Notes under the pieces: model-generated
Told to the model about the DNA's origin: nothing
The model's input: the letters and a program-made list of their open reading frames with translations, nothing else
The model's database searches: none
Shown here: one piece after another, positions 24,504 to 32,982 of the stretch
How positions within the stretch are numbered: the first letter of the stretch is position 1
How the letters are laid out: each line of letters opens with the position of its first letter
Assembly (NCBI GenBank): GCA_028343435.1
Contig: JAOLYM010000003.1
Span: 1-64,000, forward strand
From: Candidatus Nitrosopelagicus sp.
Lineage (GTDB): Archaea > Thermoproteota > Nitrososphaeria > Nitrososphaerales > Nitrosopumilaceae
Direction of reading: 5' to 3'
DNA: 64,000 bases
Program-made: the position numbers and the translations under genes

Positions 24504-24524
24504 GAATCTCCTTTGAATTTTAGT

Positions 24525-25523
24525 ATGGCAAAGACATGGAAAGACGCAGACATTAGTCTTGACCCTATCAAAGACCAAACTGTCGCAGTAATTGGATATG
24601 GTATCCAAGGTGATGCACAGGCAAACAACATGAAAGACTCAGGTCTCAAAGTTATTGTTGGTCTAAAAGAGGGTAGTCCAACTTGGCAAAAAGCAAAAGA
24701 TGATGGACATGAAGTCATGTCAGTAGCTGATGCCACAAAAAAAGCAGACATTGTTCATATTTTAATTCCTGATATGGTTCAAGCCAAAGTGTACAAAGAA
24801 GAGATTGGCCCAAACCTCTCTGATGGAAAAGCATTATCATTTTCACATGCAGCAGCAATTTACTGGAAATGGATTGACGCACCAGAAAATGTTGATCTAA
24901 TTATGGTTGCCCCAAAAGGTCCTGGCTCTAAAGTTAGAGAGACATATCTACAAAACTTTGGAACTCCATCAATTGTTGCAGTAGAACAAGATAAAACAGG
25001 AAAAGCATGGGATAGAACATTAGGAATTGCAAAAGCAATCGGTAGTGCACGTGCAGGATTAATACAAACAACATTCAAAGAAGAAGTAGAAACTGACTGG
25101 TTTGGAGAACAAGCCGATTTATGCGGAGGTTCAGCTTCAATGGTAGTTAACGCATTTGAAACTCTAGTAGAAGCAGGTTATCAACCAGAAATTGCATACT
25201 TTGAGGTATTACACGAATTAAAATTAATTGTAGACATGATTCAAAGATATGGAATTAATGGAATGTGGAGACGTGTTTCAGAGACTGCAAGATACGGTGG
25301 ATTAACAAGAGGTCCAATGGTAATGACACCTGATACAAAAGCAAATATGAAAAAAGTTCTAACAATGATTCAAGACGGAACATTCAACAAAGAATGGATT
25401 GACAATTATCAAAATGAAGGAAAGGCCGCATTTGATAAATACATGAAAGACTTGGATGGTCATCAAATCGAAACTGTAGGAAAGCAGATGAGAAAAATGA
25501 TGTGGCCAGATTCTACTGAATAA
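24525..25523 (+). CDS. ilvC: ketol-acid reductoisomerase
   Basis: A 332-residue class I enzyme of branched-chain amino acid synthesis: isomerises acetolactate or acetohydroxybutyrate and reduces it with NAD(P)H and Mg2+. The Rossmann motif is VAVIGYGIQGDAQANNMKDSG; the C-terminal knotted domain shows the Mg-binding DWFGEQADLCGG and EIAYFEVLHELKLIVDM. Start ATG 24525 gives MAKTWKDADISL. It is transcribed alone, divergent from a small membrane protein. Confidence 0.96.
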   Translation: MAKTWKDADISLDPIKDQTVAVIGYGIQGDAQANNMKDSGLKVIVGLKEGSPTWQKAKDDGHEVMSVADATKKADIVHILIPDMVQAKVYKEEIGPNLSDGKALSFSHAAAIYWKWIDAPENVDLIMVAPKGPGSKVRETYLQNFGTPSIVAVEQDKTGKAWDRTLGIAKAIGSARAGLIQTTFKEEVETDWFGEQADLCGGSASMVVNAFETLVEAGYQPEIAYFEVLHELKLIVDMIQRYGINGMWRRVSETARYGGLTRGPMVMTPDTKANMKKVLTMIQDGTFNKEWIDNYQNEGKAAFDKYMKDLDGHQIETVGKQMRKMMWPDSTE

Positions 25524-25525
25524 AG

Positions 25526-25948
25526 TTATAATTTTCTTAGTTTAGAAACGCCTTTTGTAATATGTTCAATTATCAAATCTAGTGATGTTCCTGGACCAAA
25601 GTTTCCTGTAACTCCTGATTTTTCTAATGCTTTTTTATCTTCTTCAGGGATTACTCCTCCTCCAACAACCAGCACGTCGTTGATCTTTTTCTTTTTCAAC
25701 TCTTTTACAACTCTTGGAAATAATGTTCCGTGAGCCCCATTAAGCAAACTTAAGGCGACAGCATCTGCATCTTCATCTTCTACAATTTGTGCAATTCTGT
25801 CTGGTGTTGCAAATAATCCTGAATAGATTACTTCCATTCCTGCATCTCTGAATGCTCTACATAGGATTAGAGCGCCTCTATCATGGCCGTCTAGACCCAA
25901 TTTTGCAACTAGAATTTTAACTCGTCGTGATTGTACCTTCTGCTTCAT
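25526..25948 (-). CDS. mcmA2: methylmalonyl-CoA mutase small subunit (B12-binding)
   Basis: A 140-residue cobalamin-binding domain. KILVAKLGLDGHDRGALIL contains the DxHxxG motif whose His coordinates cobalt, and the S-x-L and GG motifs (LSLLNGAHG; VVGGGVIPEEDK) follow. With the large subunit (29088-30686) it forms the mutase that interconverts methylmalonyl-CoA and succinyl-CoA in the 3HP/4HB cycle. In this archaeal type the two halves are separate genes. It is on the minus strand, separated from meaB by the two-gene insert 26030-28085. Confidence 0.93.
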   Translation of the reverse strand: MKQKVQSRRVKILVAKLGLDGHDRGALILCRAFRDAGMEVIYSGLFATPDRIAQIVEDEDADAVALSLLNGAHGTLFPRVVKELKKKKINDVLVVGGGVIPEEDKKALEKSGVTGNFGPGTSLDLIIEHITKGVSKLRKL

Positions 25949-25959
25949 GATTTAATTCT

Positions 25960-26008
25960 TAAAATTTGGCTTTAAAATCTTTCTTTACATCTAAGATTTT
26001 TAATCAAG
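25960..26008. repeat. 49-bp promoter repeat, copy A
   Basis: From taaaatttgg to ttaatcaag this stretch equals bases 28098-28146 except for one T/C change. It starts 12 bp upstream of the mcmA2 start codon (minus) and ends 21 bp before the ATG at 26030 (plus). The similarity fades over the next ~20 bases. Confidence 0.9.
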
Positions 26009-26029
26009 CACTGAGATTGCTTTGTATTC

Positions 26030-27235
26030 ATGGGGATTTCATTAAATATTGTATTTCTTTTTGCGTTGATTCTGGTAGGAATTAGTCTACTTTCTGTAGT
26101 GTTTCCTGCATTAATTTTGCATGAATTTGGACACATCTCTACTAATCAATATGATCAATTTGAGATTGGAAATAATGCCGTGCTTTTAGTTGTAAGTAAC
26201 ATTATAATTTTCTCAATTGGATACTTGTATAAAACTAACAAACTTGCAAATTTTTCATCATCGCTTAATAAAATTAGAAATTTTGAAATATCCAAAAAAC
26301 AATCTTTGATTGGTGGGATAATAATACTAATTGTATATTCTACGGCAGCTATTCCTGAATTAACAATAGATGAATCAACACAATTCCCTGATTACAAAAT
26401 TCTCATTTCTGGTTTAGATAGCTTTCCTGTAACTGATTCTGGAGATATGATTGCAGATGAACAAAATAGTAGATTTGTTCGTATGATTCTTTTAGGATTC
26501 TCGCAAGATGTTCTTGGCAACATCAAAGTTATTCCATTATTGTTTAGTATACTGTTGGTATCTGTTGCTGGTCTGGTTGCTGTTGAAATATCTCGTAGAA
26601 GAATTACTGGTTTAGTTGCAATGATCGTTCTTTTACAGGGATATACCTTTCTTGAATATGACACAATAGCTGTATATGAAAATCTCTGGGTGGCCTTTTT
26701 TCTTTTATCAATTTACACAATTCATAAAAAATGGCATTTCTCAGGAATACTTTATCTACTTTCTGTATTTTCAAAAGCATTCTCTACCCCATTTTTAATT
26801 TTGAATATTTTCTATGTACTGAAATCCGAAAATAATTCTTCTACTAAAATTAGAATACTGATTTCATATGGAATAATAATTTTAATAATGCTTGGATTGT
26901 TCTCATTAGGAAATACAATATATGATGATGTAATTCAGATTGATCTTAATCGTTTCATGAATAGTTTATCGGATTTCTCATCACAAATGCGTTTTGATAC
27001 GTTCTTGTTAATTATGTTACTTCCTACAATTGTTGGGTTATTTTTTGTTTCGCGCACTGGATTAAAACATGCAGAATCCTTGTTATTCTTTATTCCTAGT
27101 CTTCTATTAGCTGGTCCATTAGTTGCTTTATTGACTGATTTCTATGTGATTTTACCTTATCGATTCATTCCTTTGATTGTATTTTTTTCAATTTCAATTG
27201 CAATTGTAATATTTAGAAATACTAAATCTTCTTAA
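26030..27235 (+). CDS. polytopic membrane protein, GT-C glycosyltransferase-like
   Basis: 401 residues with about 10 hydrophobic helices. The first extracytoplasmic loop contains acidic residues (PELTIDESTQFPDYK; DSGDMIADEQNSRFVRM), and the topology resembles the GT-C fold of dolichol-phosphate mannosyltransferases (PMT/ArnT), which take lipid-linked sugars. A DxD-type motif is not obvious. It is a convergent partner (14-bp overlap) of a TPR gene, and both are enclosed by 49-bp repeats. The glycosyltransferase idea is inference; function uncertain. Confidence 0.65.
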   Translation: MGISLNIVFLFALILVGISLLSVVFPALILHEFGHISTNQYDQFEIGNNAVLLVVSNIIIFSIGYLYKTNKLANFSSSLNKIRNFEISKKQSLIGGIIILIVYSTAAIPELTIDESTQFPDYKILISGLDSFPVTDSGDMIADEQNSRFVRMILLGFSQDVLGNIKVIPLLFSILLVSVAGLVAVEISRRRITGLVAMIVLLQGYTFLEYDTIAVYENLWVAFFLLSIYTIHKKWHFSGILYLLSVFSKAFSTPFLILNIFYVLKSENNSSTKIRILISYGIIILIMLGLFSLGNTIYDDVIQIDLNRFMNSLSDFSSQMRFDTFLLIMLLPTIVGLFFVSRTGLKHAESLLFFIPSLLLAGPLVALLTDFYVILPYRFIPLIVFFSISIAIVIFRNTKSS

Positions 27236-28085
27236 AAATTTCAGTAACTTTCCATGTACTGTCGCCTTTGTCTACATTTATTGCAGGAAATAATGCAAAA
27301 ACCAAATCAATTTTCAAAGACATTTCTCTTCCATCTAGTTGTCCATCTCTTACTATCTCAGATGATTTTGTCATTCCAAAAAATTTTCTCTCTTTTTCAA
27401 AAGAACTCATTTCCGTTTCATAATACCATCTTATGTAATCATTTTGACCAATTTTAATAATTTCTTTTTTATAATTTATTGAATTTTGTTCTTTTCCATC
27501 AAGATGTTTTTCAGTCAGTCTTGTAGGTGATATACTAGTTCCTGAATTTTCAATTACACTAACTAACATGCCATTATTGTCTCTAACAATTTGCTGAATA
27601 TTTACAATATATTCTCCATTAGTTTCTCTTACATCGAATGTATTGACTTGTGTAAACATAAAATTACGTTTTAATTTTATATCTTCATTTTCAGGATTTA
27701 TTTCTAGCATATTCTCAAAAATTTGTAATGCTTGTAATGGTCCACAATTAAGATATGATTCACATTCAAATTCTGATAAAATGGTTGCTTTACCTTTCAG
27801 TGCTGTTAAATTTTCAGGATCATTTTTTAAAACTAATGAAAAATCATTAAGACTCGATTCGGTATCTTCTATTTTTGCAAATGCCACTGCTCTGTTCAAT
27901 AATGCTTTTTCATTACTTGGATCTATATGCAAAACTTTTGTATATTCTTCAATTGCAGCAACATACTCTTCATTTTTCATTAATATGTATGCTGAATTAT
28001 TGGTTTCTTCTACTAAATCTCCATATGCATTTAGAGAAAAAATACCAATCATAATTGAAATTATGACAAATAACACAATTTTCAT
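27222..28085 (-). CDS. exported TPR-repeat protein
   Basis: 287 residues with a signal peptide (MKIVLFVIISIMIGIFSLNAYGD). Three or four TPR units follow (AAIEEYTKVLHIDPSNEKALLNRAVAFAKIE; LNDFSLVLKNDPENLTALKGKATIL), then a C-terminal ~130-residue beta-rich domain (ISPTRLTEKHLDGKEQNSINYKKEI...IRWYYETEMSSFEKER). It is probably anchored or free outside the membrane and binds another surface component. Its start lies 13 bp from copy B of the promoter repeat. Convergent with the GT-C-like gene. Confidence 0.75.
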   Translation of the reverse strand: MKIVLFVIISIMIGIFSLNAYGDLVEETNNSAYILMKNEEYVAAIEEYTKVLHIDPSNEKALLNRAVAFAKIEDTESSLNDFSLVLKNDPENLTALKGKATILSEFECESYLNCGPLQALQIFENMLEINPENEDIKLKRNFMFTQVNTFDVRETNGEYIVNIQQIVRDNNGMLVSVIENSGTSISPTRLTEKHLDGKEQNSINYKKEIIKIGQNDYIRWYYETEMSSFEKERKFFGMTKSSEIVRDGQLDGREMSLKIDLVFALFPAINVDKGDSTWKVTEIFKKI

Positions 28086-28097
28086 TTAATCAATTGA

Positions 28098-28146
28098 TAA
28101 AATTTGGCTTTAAAATCTTTCTTCACATCTAAGATTTTTAATCAAG
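28098..28146. repeat. 49-bp promoter repeat, copy B
   Basis: Second copy of the repeat at 25960-26008. It stands between the TPR gene start (28085, minus) and the meaB ATG (28164, plus), the same divergent geometry as copy A. TATA-like ctttaaaa and atttttaa lie inside it. Confidence 0.9.
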
Positions 28147-28163
28147 GGATGAGACGGTTTTGT

Positions 28164-29081
28164 ATGGCAATGCTTCCAGATTTAAAAAAAGCAAAGAGAG
28201 GTGCAATTGCAAAGGCTATCTCCATAATGGAAAATGACCCAAAAGAGGCACGTCAATTAATCAAAAAAATCTACAAAACCTCTGGCAAGGCAATTGTTAT
28301 TGGAATCACAGGACCTGCAGGCGCTGGAAAATCATCTCTCATAAACAAATTATCAATGGAGATGAAAAAACTAAAGCTGAAACCGGCTGTATTGGCGGTC
28401 GATCCTACTAGCCATGTTACAGGCGGCGCTATCTTAGGTGACCGTGTTAGAATGTCAGAATCAACTGATACTGGAACCTACATTCGAAGTATTGCATCTC
28501 GTGGTGCAACTGGAGCCATTGCACACTCGGTTCGGAATAGTTTACGTGTACTAGAATATGCCGGATTCAATCCAATTATAATTGAAAGTGTTGGAGCAGG
28601 ACAAACAGAAGTTGACATTTCAAAAATTGCAGATATCACTGTTGTTACATTTAATCCGCATACTGGAGATAGCATTCAAACCATAAAAGCAGGAATTACA
28701 GAAATTGGTGATATCTATTTGGTAAACAAGAGTGACTTGGATGGTGCAACACAACTATTTCAGGCATTACAAGATTTTATTGGAACCGCAGAAGAAGAAA
28801 CCACAATCCTCAAAACATCTGTAAAGAAAAATAAGGGAATCAAAGAGTTAGCTTCAAAGTTAAAGGAATTAATGAAACAAAAAATAAAGGATAAAAAGAG
28901 TTCTGAGAAAACTCGCCTAAAATCTGAATTAGAAGATATTATTTTAAATAACGTCAGACAGGAAATTTCAATAATGATTGGTAAAAACAAGTCATTTTCT
29001 TCATATTTGAAAAAGGTACAAGAAAAAAAAATGGATCCGTTTGAGGCAGCAGACAAGCTGACAAAAAATTTCATAAAGTGA
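28164..29081 (+). CDS. meaB: MeaB/ArgK-family GTPase, mutase chaperone
   Basis: A 305-residue G3E GTPase protecting and reactivating methylmalonyl-CoA mutase by gating cobalamin transfer. Walker A is GPAGAGKSS, the switch DPTSHVTGGAILGDRVRM is family specific, IIESVGAGQTEVDI holds the metal-linked Glu, and NKSD is the G4 motif. The track start (TTG 28104) lies inside the promoter repeat, so ATG 28164 (MAMLPDLKKAKRG) is taken. It heads an operon of meaB, the large mutase subunit and epimerase. Confidence 0.93.
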   Translation: MAMLPDLKKAKRGAIAKAISIMENDPKEARQLIKKIYKTSGKAIVIGITGPAGAGKSSLINKLSMEMKKLKLKPAVLAVDPTSHVTGGAILGDRVRMSESTDTGTYIRSIASRGATGAIAHSVRNSLRVLEYAGFNPIIIESVGAGQTEVDISKIADITVVTFNPHTGDSIQTIKAGITEIGDIYLVNKSDLDGATQLFQALQDFIGTAEEETTILKTSVKKNKGIKELASKLKELMKQKIKDKKSSEKTRLKSELEDIILNNVRQEISIMIGKNKSFSSYLKKVQEKKMDPFEAADKLTKNFIK

Positions 29082-29087
29082 TAAAAT

Positions 29088-30686
29088 ATGGTTGCAAAAA
29101 AGAAAACAAAATTAGCAGAAAAACAATACGTTACCGATTCTAGTATTCCAATTAAGCCATTTTATGTAAAATCCACTAAAAAGAAAACAAAAGAAGTTCC
29201 TGGAAAATTCCCGTATACACGTGGTATTCATCAAGGAATGTATCGAGATAGATTTTGGACTATGCGTCAGTATGCTGGATTCGGTGATGCTGCACAAAGT
29301 AACAAGAGATACAAGTTCATGTTGGATAAGGGACAAACTGGAATATCCATGGCATTTGATTTACCAACACAAATTGGCCATGACCCTGATGCACCACAAG
29401 CCGAAGGTGAGGTAGGAAAGGTTGGTGTATCAATTTCATCTCTGAAAGATATGCAGACCGTCTTCAACGGAATTGAACTAGGTAAAGTTTCAACATCAAT
29501 GACGATTAATGCAACCGCATCCACATTACTTGCATACTATATTGCCGTAGGACAATCTCAAGGATTCTCAAGTAAACAATTACGAGGAACCACACAAAAC
29601 GACATACTCAAGGAATACATTGCAAGAAATACGTACATCTATCCTCCTGAACCATCGATGCGTATAATCGGTGATATGATTGGTTATTGTGCAACCGAGG
29701 TTCCACAATGGTATCCTGTTTCCATATCTGGTTATCACATAAGAGAAGCAGGATCAAATGCTGTACAAGAAATTGCATTTACTATAGCAAATGCCATAGA
29801 ATACATTGAAACATGTATCGCACAGGGATTAAAAATTGATGAATTTGCTCCAAGATTATCATTTTTCTTTTGTTGTACTATTGAGTTCTTTGAAGAAATA
29901 GCAAAGTTCAGAGTTGCAAGAAAAGTATATGCAAAAATCTTAAAAGAAAGATTCCATGCTAAAAATGAAAAATCATTACAATTAAAATTCCATACTCAAA
30001 CTAGTGGTGAATCACTTACCGCACAACAACCTGATAACAACATTGTTCGTGTTGCAATGCAAACAATGGCGGCTGTATTGGGGGGAACTCAATCACTTCA
30101 TACCAATTCGAGAGATGAAGCGTTGGCTTTACCAACTGAAGAATCTGCAAAAATTGCATTAAGAACACAACAAATTGTTGCATCTGAATCAGGTATTATA
30201 AAAACAGTAGACCCAATGGCTGGCTCACATTATCTAGAAGAATTGTGTGATGAGATTGAAGAACAGACATGGGCATATCTCAAAAGAATTGATAAAATGG
30301 GTGGCTCACTCAAAGCAATAGAAAAAGGATTCTTCCAAGCAGAGATTAGACAAAATGCTTATCGTATCAAAAAAGAGGTTGATGATTCTTCACGAGTTTT
30401 AGTCGGCGTCAACAAATTTGTAGATGAGGTTGAGGCAAAACAAAAACTGCTACGAATTGATGATTCCCTTGGTGCAAAACAAGAAAAGGCAATCAAGGCA
30501 TTACGAAAATCTAGAGATAACAAAAAAACTAATACTGCATTATCAAAATTACAGGCAGCGGCAGAGACTGATAAGAATATCATGCCATTCATACTTGATT
30601 CTGTTAAAACATATGCTACAACCGGAGAAATCAGTAACACGTTACGGGAAGTATTTGGTGAATATAGACCAAAGGAGATATTTTAG
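29088..30686 (+). CDS. mcmA1: methylmalonyl-CoA mutase large subunit
   Basis: A 532-residue TIM-barrel acyl-CoA mutase subunit. FPYTRGIHQGMYRDRFWTMRQYAGF is the substrate-contacting N-terminus, GISMAFDLPTQIGHDPDAP and SISGYHIREAGSNAVQE are hallmark stretches, and SLHTNSRDEALALPTEESAKIALRTQQI is conserved in the MCM alpha domain. There is no B12 domain; that is supplied by mcmA2. It acts in the 3HP/4HB carbon-fixation cycle. It lies 6 bp after meaB and its stop is directly followed by the epimerase ATG. Confidence 0.95.
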   Translation: MVAKKKTKLAEKQYVTDSSIPIKPFYVKSTKKKTKEVPGKFPYTRGIHQGMYRDRFWTMRQYAGFGDAAQSNKRYKFMLDKGQTGISMAFDLPTQIGHDPDAPQAEGEVGKVGVSISSLKDMQTVFNGIELGKVSTSMTINATASTLLAYYIAVGQSQGFSSKQLRGTTQNDILKEYIARNTYIYPPEPSMRIIGDMIGYCATEVPQWYPVSISGYHIREAGSNAVQEIAFTIANAIEYIETCIAQGLKIDEFAPRLSFFFCCTIEFFEEIAKFRVARKVYAKILKERFHAKNEKSLQLKFHTQTSGESLTAQQPDNNIVRVAMQTMAAVLGGTQSLHTNSRDEALALPTEESAKIALRTQQIVASESGIIKTVDPMAGSHYLEELCDEIEEQTWAYLKRIDKMGGSLKAIEKGFFQAEIRQNAYRIKKEVDDSSRVLVGVNKFVDEVEAKQKLLRIDDSLGAKQEKAIKALRKSRDNKKTNTALSKLQAAAETDKNIMPFILDSVKTYATTGEISNTLREVFGEYRPKEIF

Positions 30687-31085
30687 ATGAAAATTGATCA
30701 CATCGCGATTGCGGTAAACAATGTAGAGGAGTCAGCTAAGGTCTATCAAAAAGCACTTGGTATTGATGAAATAGAATTTGAAACAGTGGAATCTGAAGGA
30801 GTAAAGGTTGCAATAATTTCTATGGAAAATGGAAGAATTGAGTTGATGCAACCAACCAAAGATGATAGTCCAATTAAAAAATTTCTTGATAAAAAAGGTC
30901 CAGGTCTACACCACATGGCATTAGAAACTGATAACATTGAAGGTGAAGTAGAAAGAATGGAAGGTTGTGGAGTACAATTTTTGGGAAAGGTTCGCCCTGG
31001 CTCTGCTGGAACTAAAGTCACATTCATTCACCCAAAATCCTTAGAGGGTGTACTGGCTGAATTATGCTCTCATCCTGAAAAATAA
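30687..31085 (+). CDS. mce: methylmalonyl-CoA epimerase
   Basis: 132 residues of the vicinal oxygen chelate (glyoxalase) fold: MKIDHIAIAVNNVEESAKVYQKALG, then VAIISMENGRIELMQP, GLHHMALETDNIEGEVERME and TFIHPKSLEGVLAELC. The His and Glu residues (H5, Glu of IELMQ, His of LHHMA, Glu of GVLAEL) are the usual metal ligands. It interconverts R and S methylmalonyl-CoA for the mutase. The ATG follows the mutase stop with no gap, so it is coupled. Confidence 0.94.
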   Translation: MKIDHIAIAVNNVEESAKVYQKALGIDEIEFETVESEGVKVAIISMENGRIELMQPTKDDSPIKKFLDKKGPGLHHMALETDNIEGEVERMEGCGVQFLGKVRPGSAGTKVTFIHPKSLEGVLAELCSHPEK

Positions 31086-31111
31086 ATTAAAAAATGGAAT
31101 TGATATAGAAA

Positions 31112-31717
31112 ATGGATACTTTTGATGCAATTAAAACAAGACGTGCAATAAAAAAATTTGATAACACCTACAAAATGAGTCCTGAACAGGTAAAATCATT
31201 GATGGAGTTAACAATACTTTCTCCTACCAGCTACAATCAACAAAACTGGCGGTTTGTCACCATAACCGATCAAGCAGTAAAAGAAAAAATTCATGTCGCT
31301 GCTCGAAATCAAGCTCAACCGCTAGATGGGTCACTTGTCATCTTACTATGTGGAAATATGGATGCATGGAAAGACGATCCTATGAGATATTGGAAGAATC
31401 ATCCTCTTGAAAAACAAGAACATGTTCGAGATGCAATGCACAAAAAATATTCTGAAAGTCCTCAAAATAGAAGAGATGAGGCAATGCGTTCTTGTGGATT
31501 TGCAGCACAAACCATAATGCTTGCTGCAAAACAAATGGGTCTTGATTCTTGCCCTATGGTTGGTTTTGAATATGATGAGATAGCAAAAATCATCAATCTT
31601 CCTGATGAACACATAATTGTGATGATGATTGTTGTCGGAAAGGCTGCTTCCCCTGCAGCAGAACGTGGTGGACAATTATCATTAGATAAAGTAGTCTTTG
31701 AAAACAAATTCAATTAA
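31112..31717 (+). CDS. nitroreductase-family flavoprotein
   Basis: 201 residues with the FMN-binding opening DAIKTRRAIKKFDNTYKMSPEQVKSLMELTILSPTSYNQQNWRFV and the C-terminal VMMIVVGKAA. Typical for NAD(P)H:FMN oxidoreductases that reduce nitro compounds or quinones. It lies 26 bp after mce on the same strand and may be cotranscribed, although the physiological substrate is unknown. The insertion DDPMRYWKNHPLEKQEHVRDAMHKKYSESPQ is a helical cap. Confidence 0.88.
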   Translation: MDTFDAIKTRRAIKKFDNTYKMSPEQVKSLMELTILSPTSYNQQNWRFVTITDQAVKEKIHVAARNQAQPLDGSLVILLCGNMDAWKDDPMRYWKNHPLEKQEHVRDAMHKKYSESPQNRRDEAMRSCGFAAQTIMLAAKQMGLDSCPMVGFEYDEIAKIINLPDEHIIVMMIVVGKAASPAAERGGQLSLDKVVFENKFN

Positions 31718-31774
31718 TTTTCAATAAATTCGAACACCCTGAATTGTTAAATTGGTCATTTTTTTACAATTATT

Positions 31775-31861
31775 ATGAATGACAAACAGGTAATGGGAGT
31801 CGTAGTTGTATTAATCAGCATCATTGGTCTCTTTCTAGGTGTAACCAACTTTTTAGGTTAA
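31775..31861 (+). CDS. 28-residue single-helix membrane microprotein
   Basis: Absent from the track. MNDKQVMGVVVVLISIIGLFLGVTNFLG is one membrane helix with a short polar N-terminus. It stands in the 185-bp gap between two genes. Such tiny helices occur in respiratory and other membrane complexes, but the partner is unknown; it may be chance. Confidence 0.45.
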   Translation: MNDKQVMGVVVVLISIIGLFLGVTNFLG

Positions 31862-31902
31862 TTCACAAATCGTTAAATCCCCCAAATCACCAAAAAAGTC
31901 AC

Positions 31903-32157
31903 TTGAATCTATTTTTAATTATATTATTTGTCATGGTAGTTACAATTGTACCTAGTGTTGCTTTTGCTGAGACTGTAATGGATAAGGACGTATTCGCTCC
32001 TGGTGCTCAATTTGATTCAAAACCTCTAGATGAGGCACAACAGGAAGATCAAGATTTAGCTGATATTTGGACGTACGCTATAATTATTGTAATCGGTATA
32101 ATTATTGCAAGAATTGTACTTCAGGTAGTTAAGAAAAGAATGTCACGATCTACCTAG
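31903..32157 (+). CDS. small membrane protein with signal and C-terminal helix
   Basis: 84 residues from TTG 31903: signal or first helix (LFLIILFVMVVTIVPSVAFAE), a short acidic loop (FDSKPLDEAQQEDQDLAD) and a second helix (IWTYAIIIVIGIIIARIVLQVV) ending in basic KKRMSRS. Likely a small extracytoplasmic-loop membrane protein. Its 3' end overlaps the next minus-strand gene by 15 bp. Function unknown. Confidence 0.65.
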   Translation: MNLFLIILFVMVVTIVPSVAFAETVMDKDVFAPGAQFDSKPLDEAQQEDQDLADIWTYAIIIVIGIIIARIVLQVVKKRMSRST

Positions 32158-32706
32158 ACTGTTAAAGCAATCTGCACACAGGTCATCCCGTGTAGTCATT
32201 CCTCGAGGTAGTTTGAAATTAAATTTCCTAACATCTGATACTGCAAATTTTTGCATCAATCCTTTTAGCTCCTTTTTACATTTGTAGCAAAGATGTTTTC
32301 CTTCCAAAAGGAATCTTAAATTTAGTCTACTCAGAGTTGGCAAATCTGTAACTCCAAAAAATACCATCATGTTCACCATGAATGGATTATCTACAATTAT
32401 TTGATCAAGTTGGTCTCTTTCGCCTGCTATTGCTAAATCAATCATTTCTTTCCACTTAACTCGTAACATTTCTAGATACTCTTGAATTCTTTCTTCTCCT
32501 TTGTCTGTTAAGTTGATAATTAATTTTTTCTGCCCTAATAATCCGGTTCCAGTTGTTGATGAGATTAATTGACTGTTATCCAAAATATCTAAAATTTTTA
32601 CCAGTTCGTCCTTTTTCAGATGAACTCCATTTTTTATTCCACCAAATGTTGTGAGACCTTTTTTCACAGCACCCATTACCTTCAAATCGGTTGTATCTAA
32701 TTCCAC
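32143..32706 (-). CDS. winged-helix-like protein with C-terminal zinc knuckles
   Basis: 187 residues. The N-terminal half (LKVMGAVKKGLTTFGGIKNGVHLKKDELVKILDILDNSQLISSTTG...IINLTDKGEERIQEYL) has the helix-turn-helix plus wing pattern of archaeal regulators. The C-terminal half carries CYKCKKEL and, after 36 residues, CADC, forming a zinc site. It is likely a DNA-binding regulator or an RNA-polymerase-associated factor; target unknown. It is followed on the minus strand upstream by a small membrane protein gene. Confidence 0.65.
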   Translation of the reverse strand: MELDTTDLKVMGAVKKGLTTFGGIKNGVHLKKDELVKILDILDNSQLISSTTGTGLLGQKKLIINLTDKGEERIQEYLEMLRVKWKEMIDLAIAGERDQLDQIIVDNPFMVNMMVFFGVTDLPTLSRLNLRFLLEGKHLCYKCKKELKGLMQKFAVSDVRKFNFKLPRGMTTRDDLCADCFNSLGRS

Positions 32707-32723
32707 ATTAAAATAAAATTATA

Positions 32724-32864
32724 CTATCTTAAAAACTGAGATGTGAATTCTGTGGCATCTATCAGTTTGCCAATTATCGAACCTACCAAAATTGTTAATC
32801 CGATAGACATCCATAATGTTGGTTGAATGTCGTATGGTTTTGTTGCTTTTTCGAAGCGAGACAC
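32724..32864 (-). CDS. 46-residue single-helix membrane microprotein
   Basis: Absent from the track; starts at GTG 32864. VSRFEKATKPYDIQPTLW is a polar N-terminus, followed by one helix (MSIGLTILVGSIIGKLIDA). A TATA-like agtatataac on the minus strand (plus about 32877-32888) has the right spacing, about 25 bp. Probably cotranscribed with the winged-helix gene downstream. Function unknown. Confidence 0.55.
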   Translation of the reverse strand: MSRFEKATKPYDIQPTLWMSIGLTILVGSIIGKLIDATEFTSQFLR

Positions 32865-32925
32865 ACCTGAAATTAGTTATATACTAAATTTAACCAAAAT
32901 GCCTTTTTTTTCATAGTGGATATTA

Positions 32926-32941
32926 TTCTAAGATCTTAGAA
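32926..32941. promoter_or_regulatory. 16-bp perfect palindrome upstream of the ParB-like gene
   Basis: TTCTAAGATCTTAGAA is an exact inverted repeat with no spacer, 42 bp before the ATG of the ParB-like gene. Its length equals that of bacterial parS sites but the sequence differs. It could be the protein's own operator or partition site. Confidence 0.6.
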
Positions 32942-32966
32942 AAACAACAAGTCTAAGTAGTTCATG

Positions 32967-32975
32967 TTAGCACTA
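32967..32975 (+). promoter_or_regulatory. TTAGCACTA motif copy
   Basis: TTAGCACTA ends 8 bases before the ATG of the ParB-like gene; see the finding on this recurrent intergenic motif. Confidence 0.4.
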
Positions 32976-32982
32976 TTCCACC

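Noticed and set aside
24477-24608. Long N-terminal extension of the minus-strand membrane protein
   Set aside because: It would enter the ilvC coding region; ATG 24476 starts a clean signal-anchor.
29112-29524. Antisense ORFs within meaB/mutase genes
   Set aside because: Typical antisense shadows of strongly supported genes.
31718-32157. The small membrane genes read as a holin-type or phage remnant
   Set aside because: No phage gene, integrase or att-like repeat nearby; both are ordinary small membrane proteins for this lineage.
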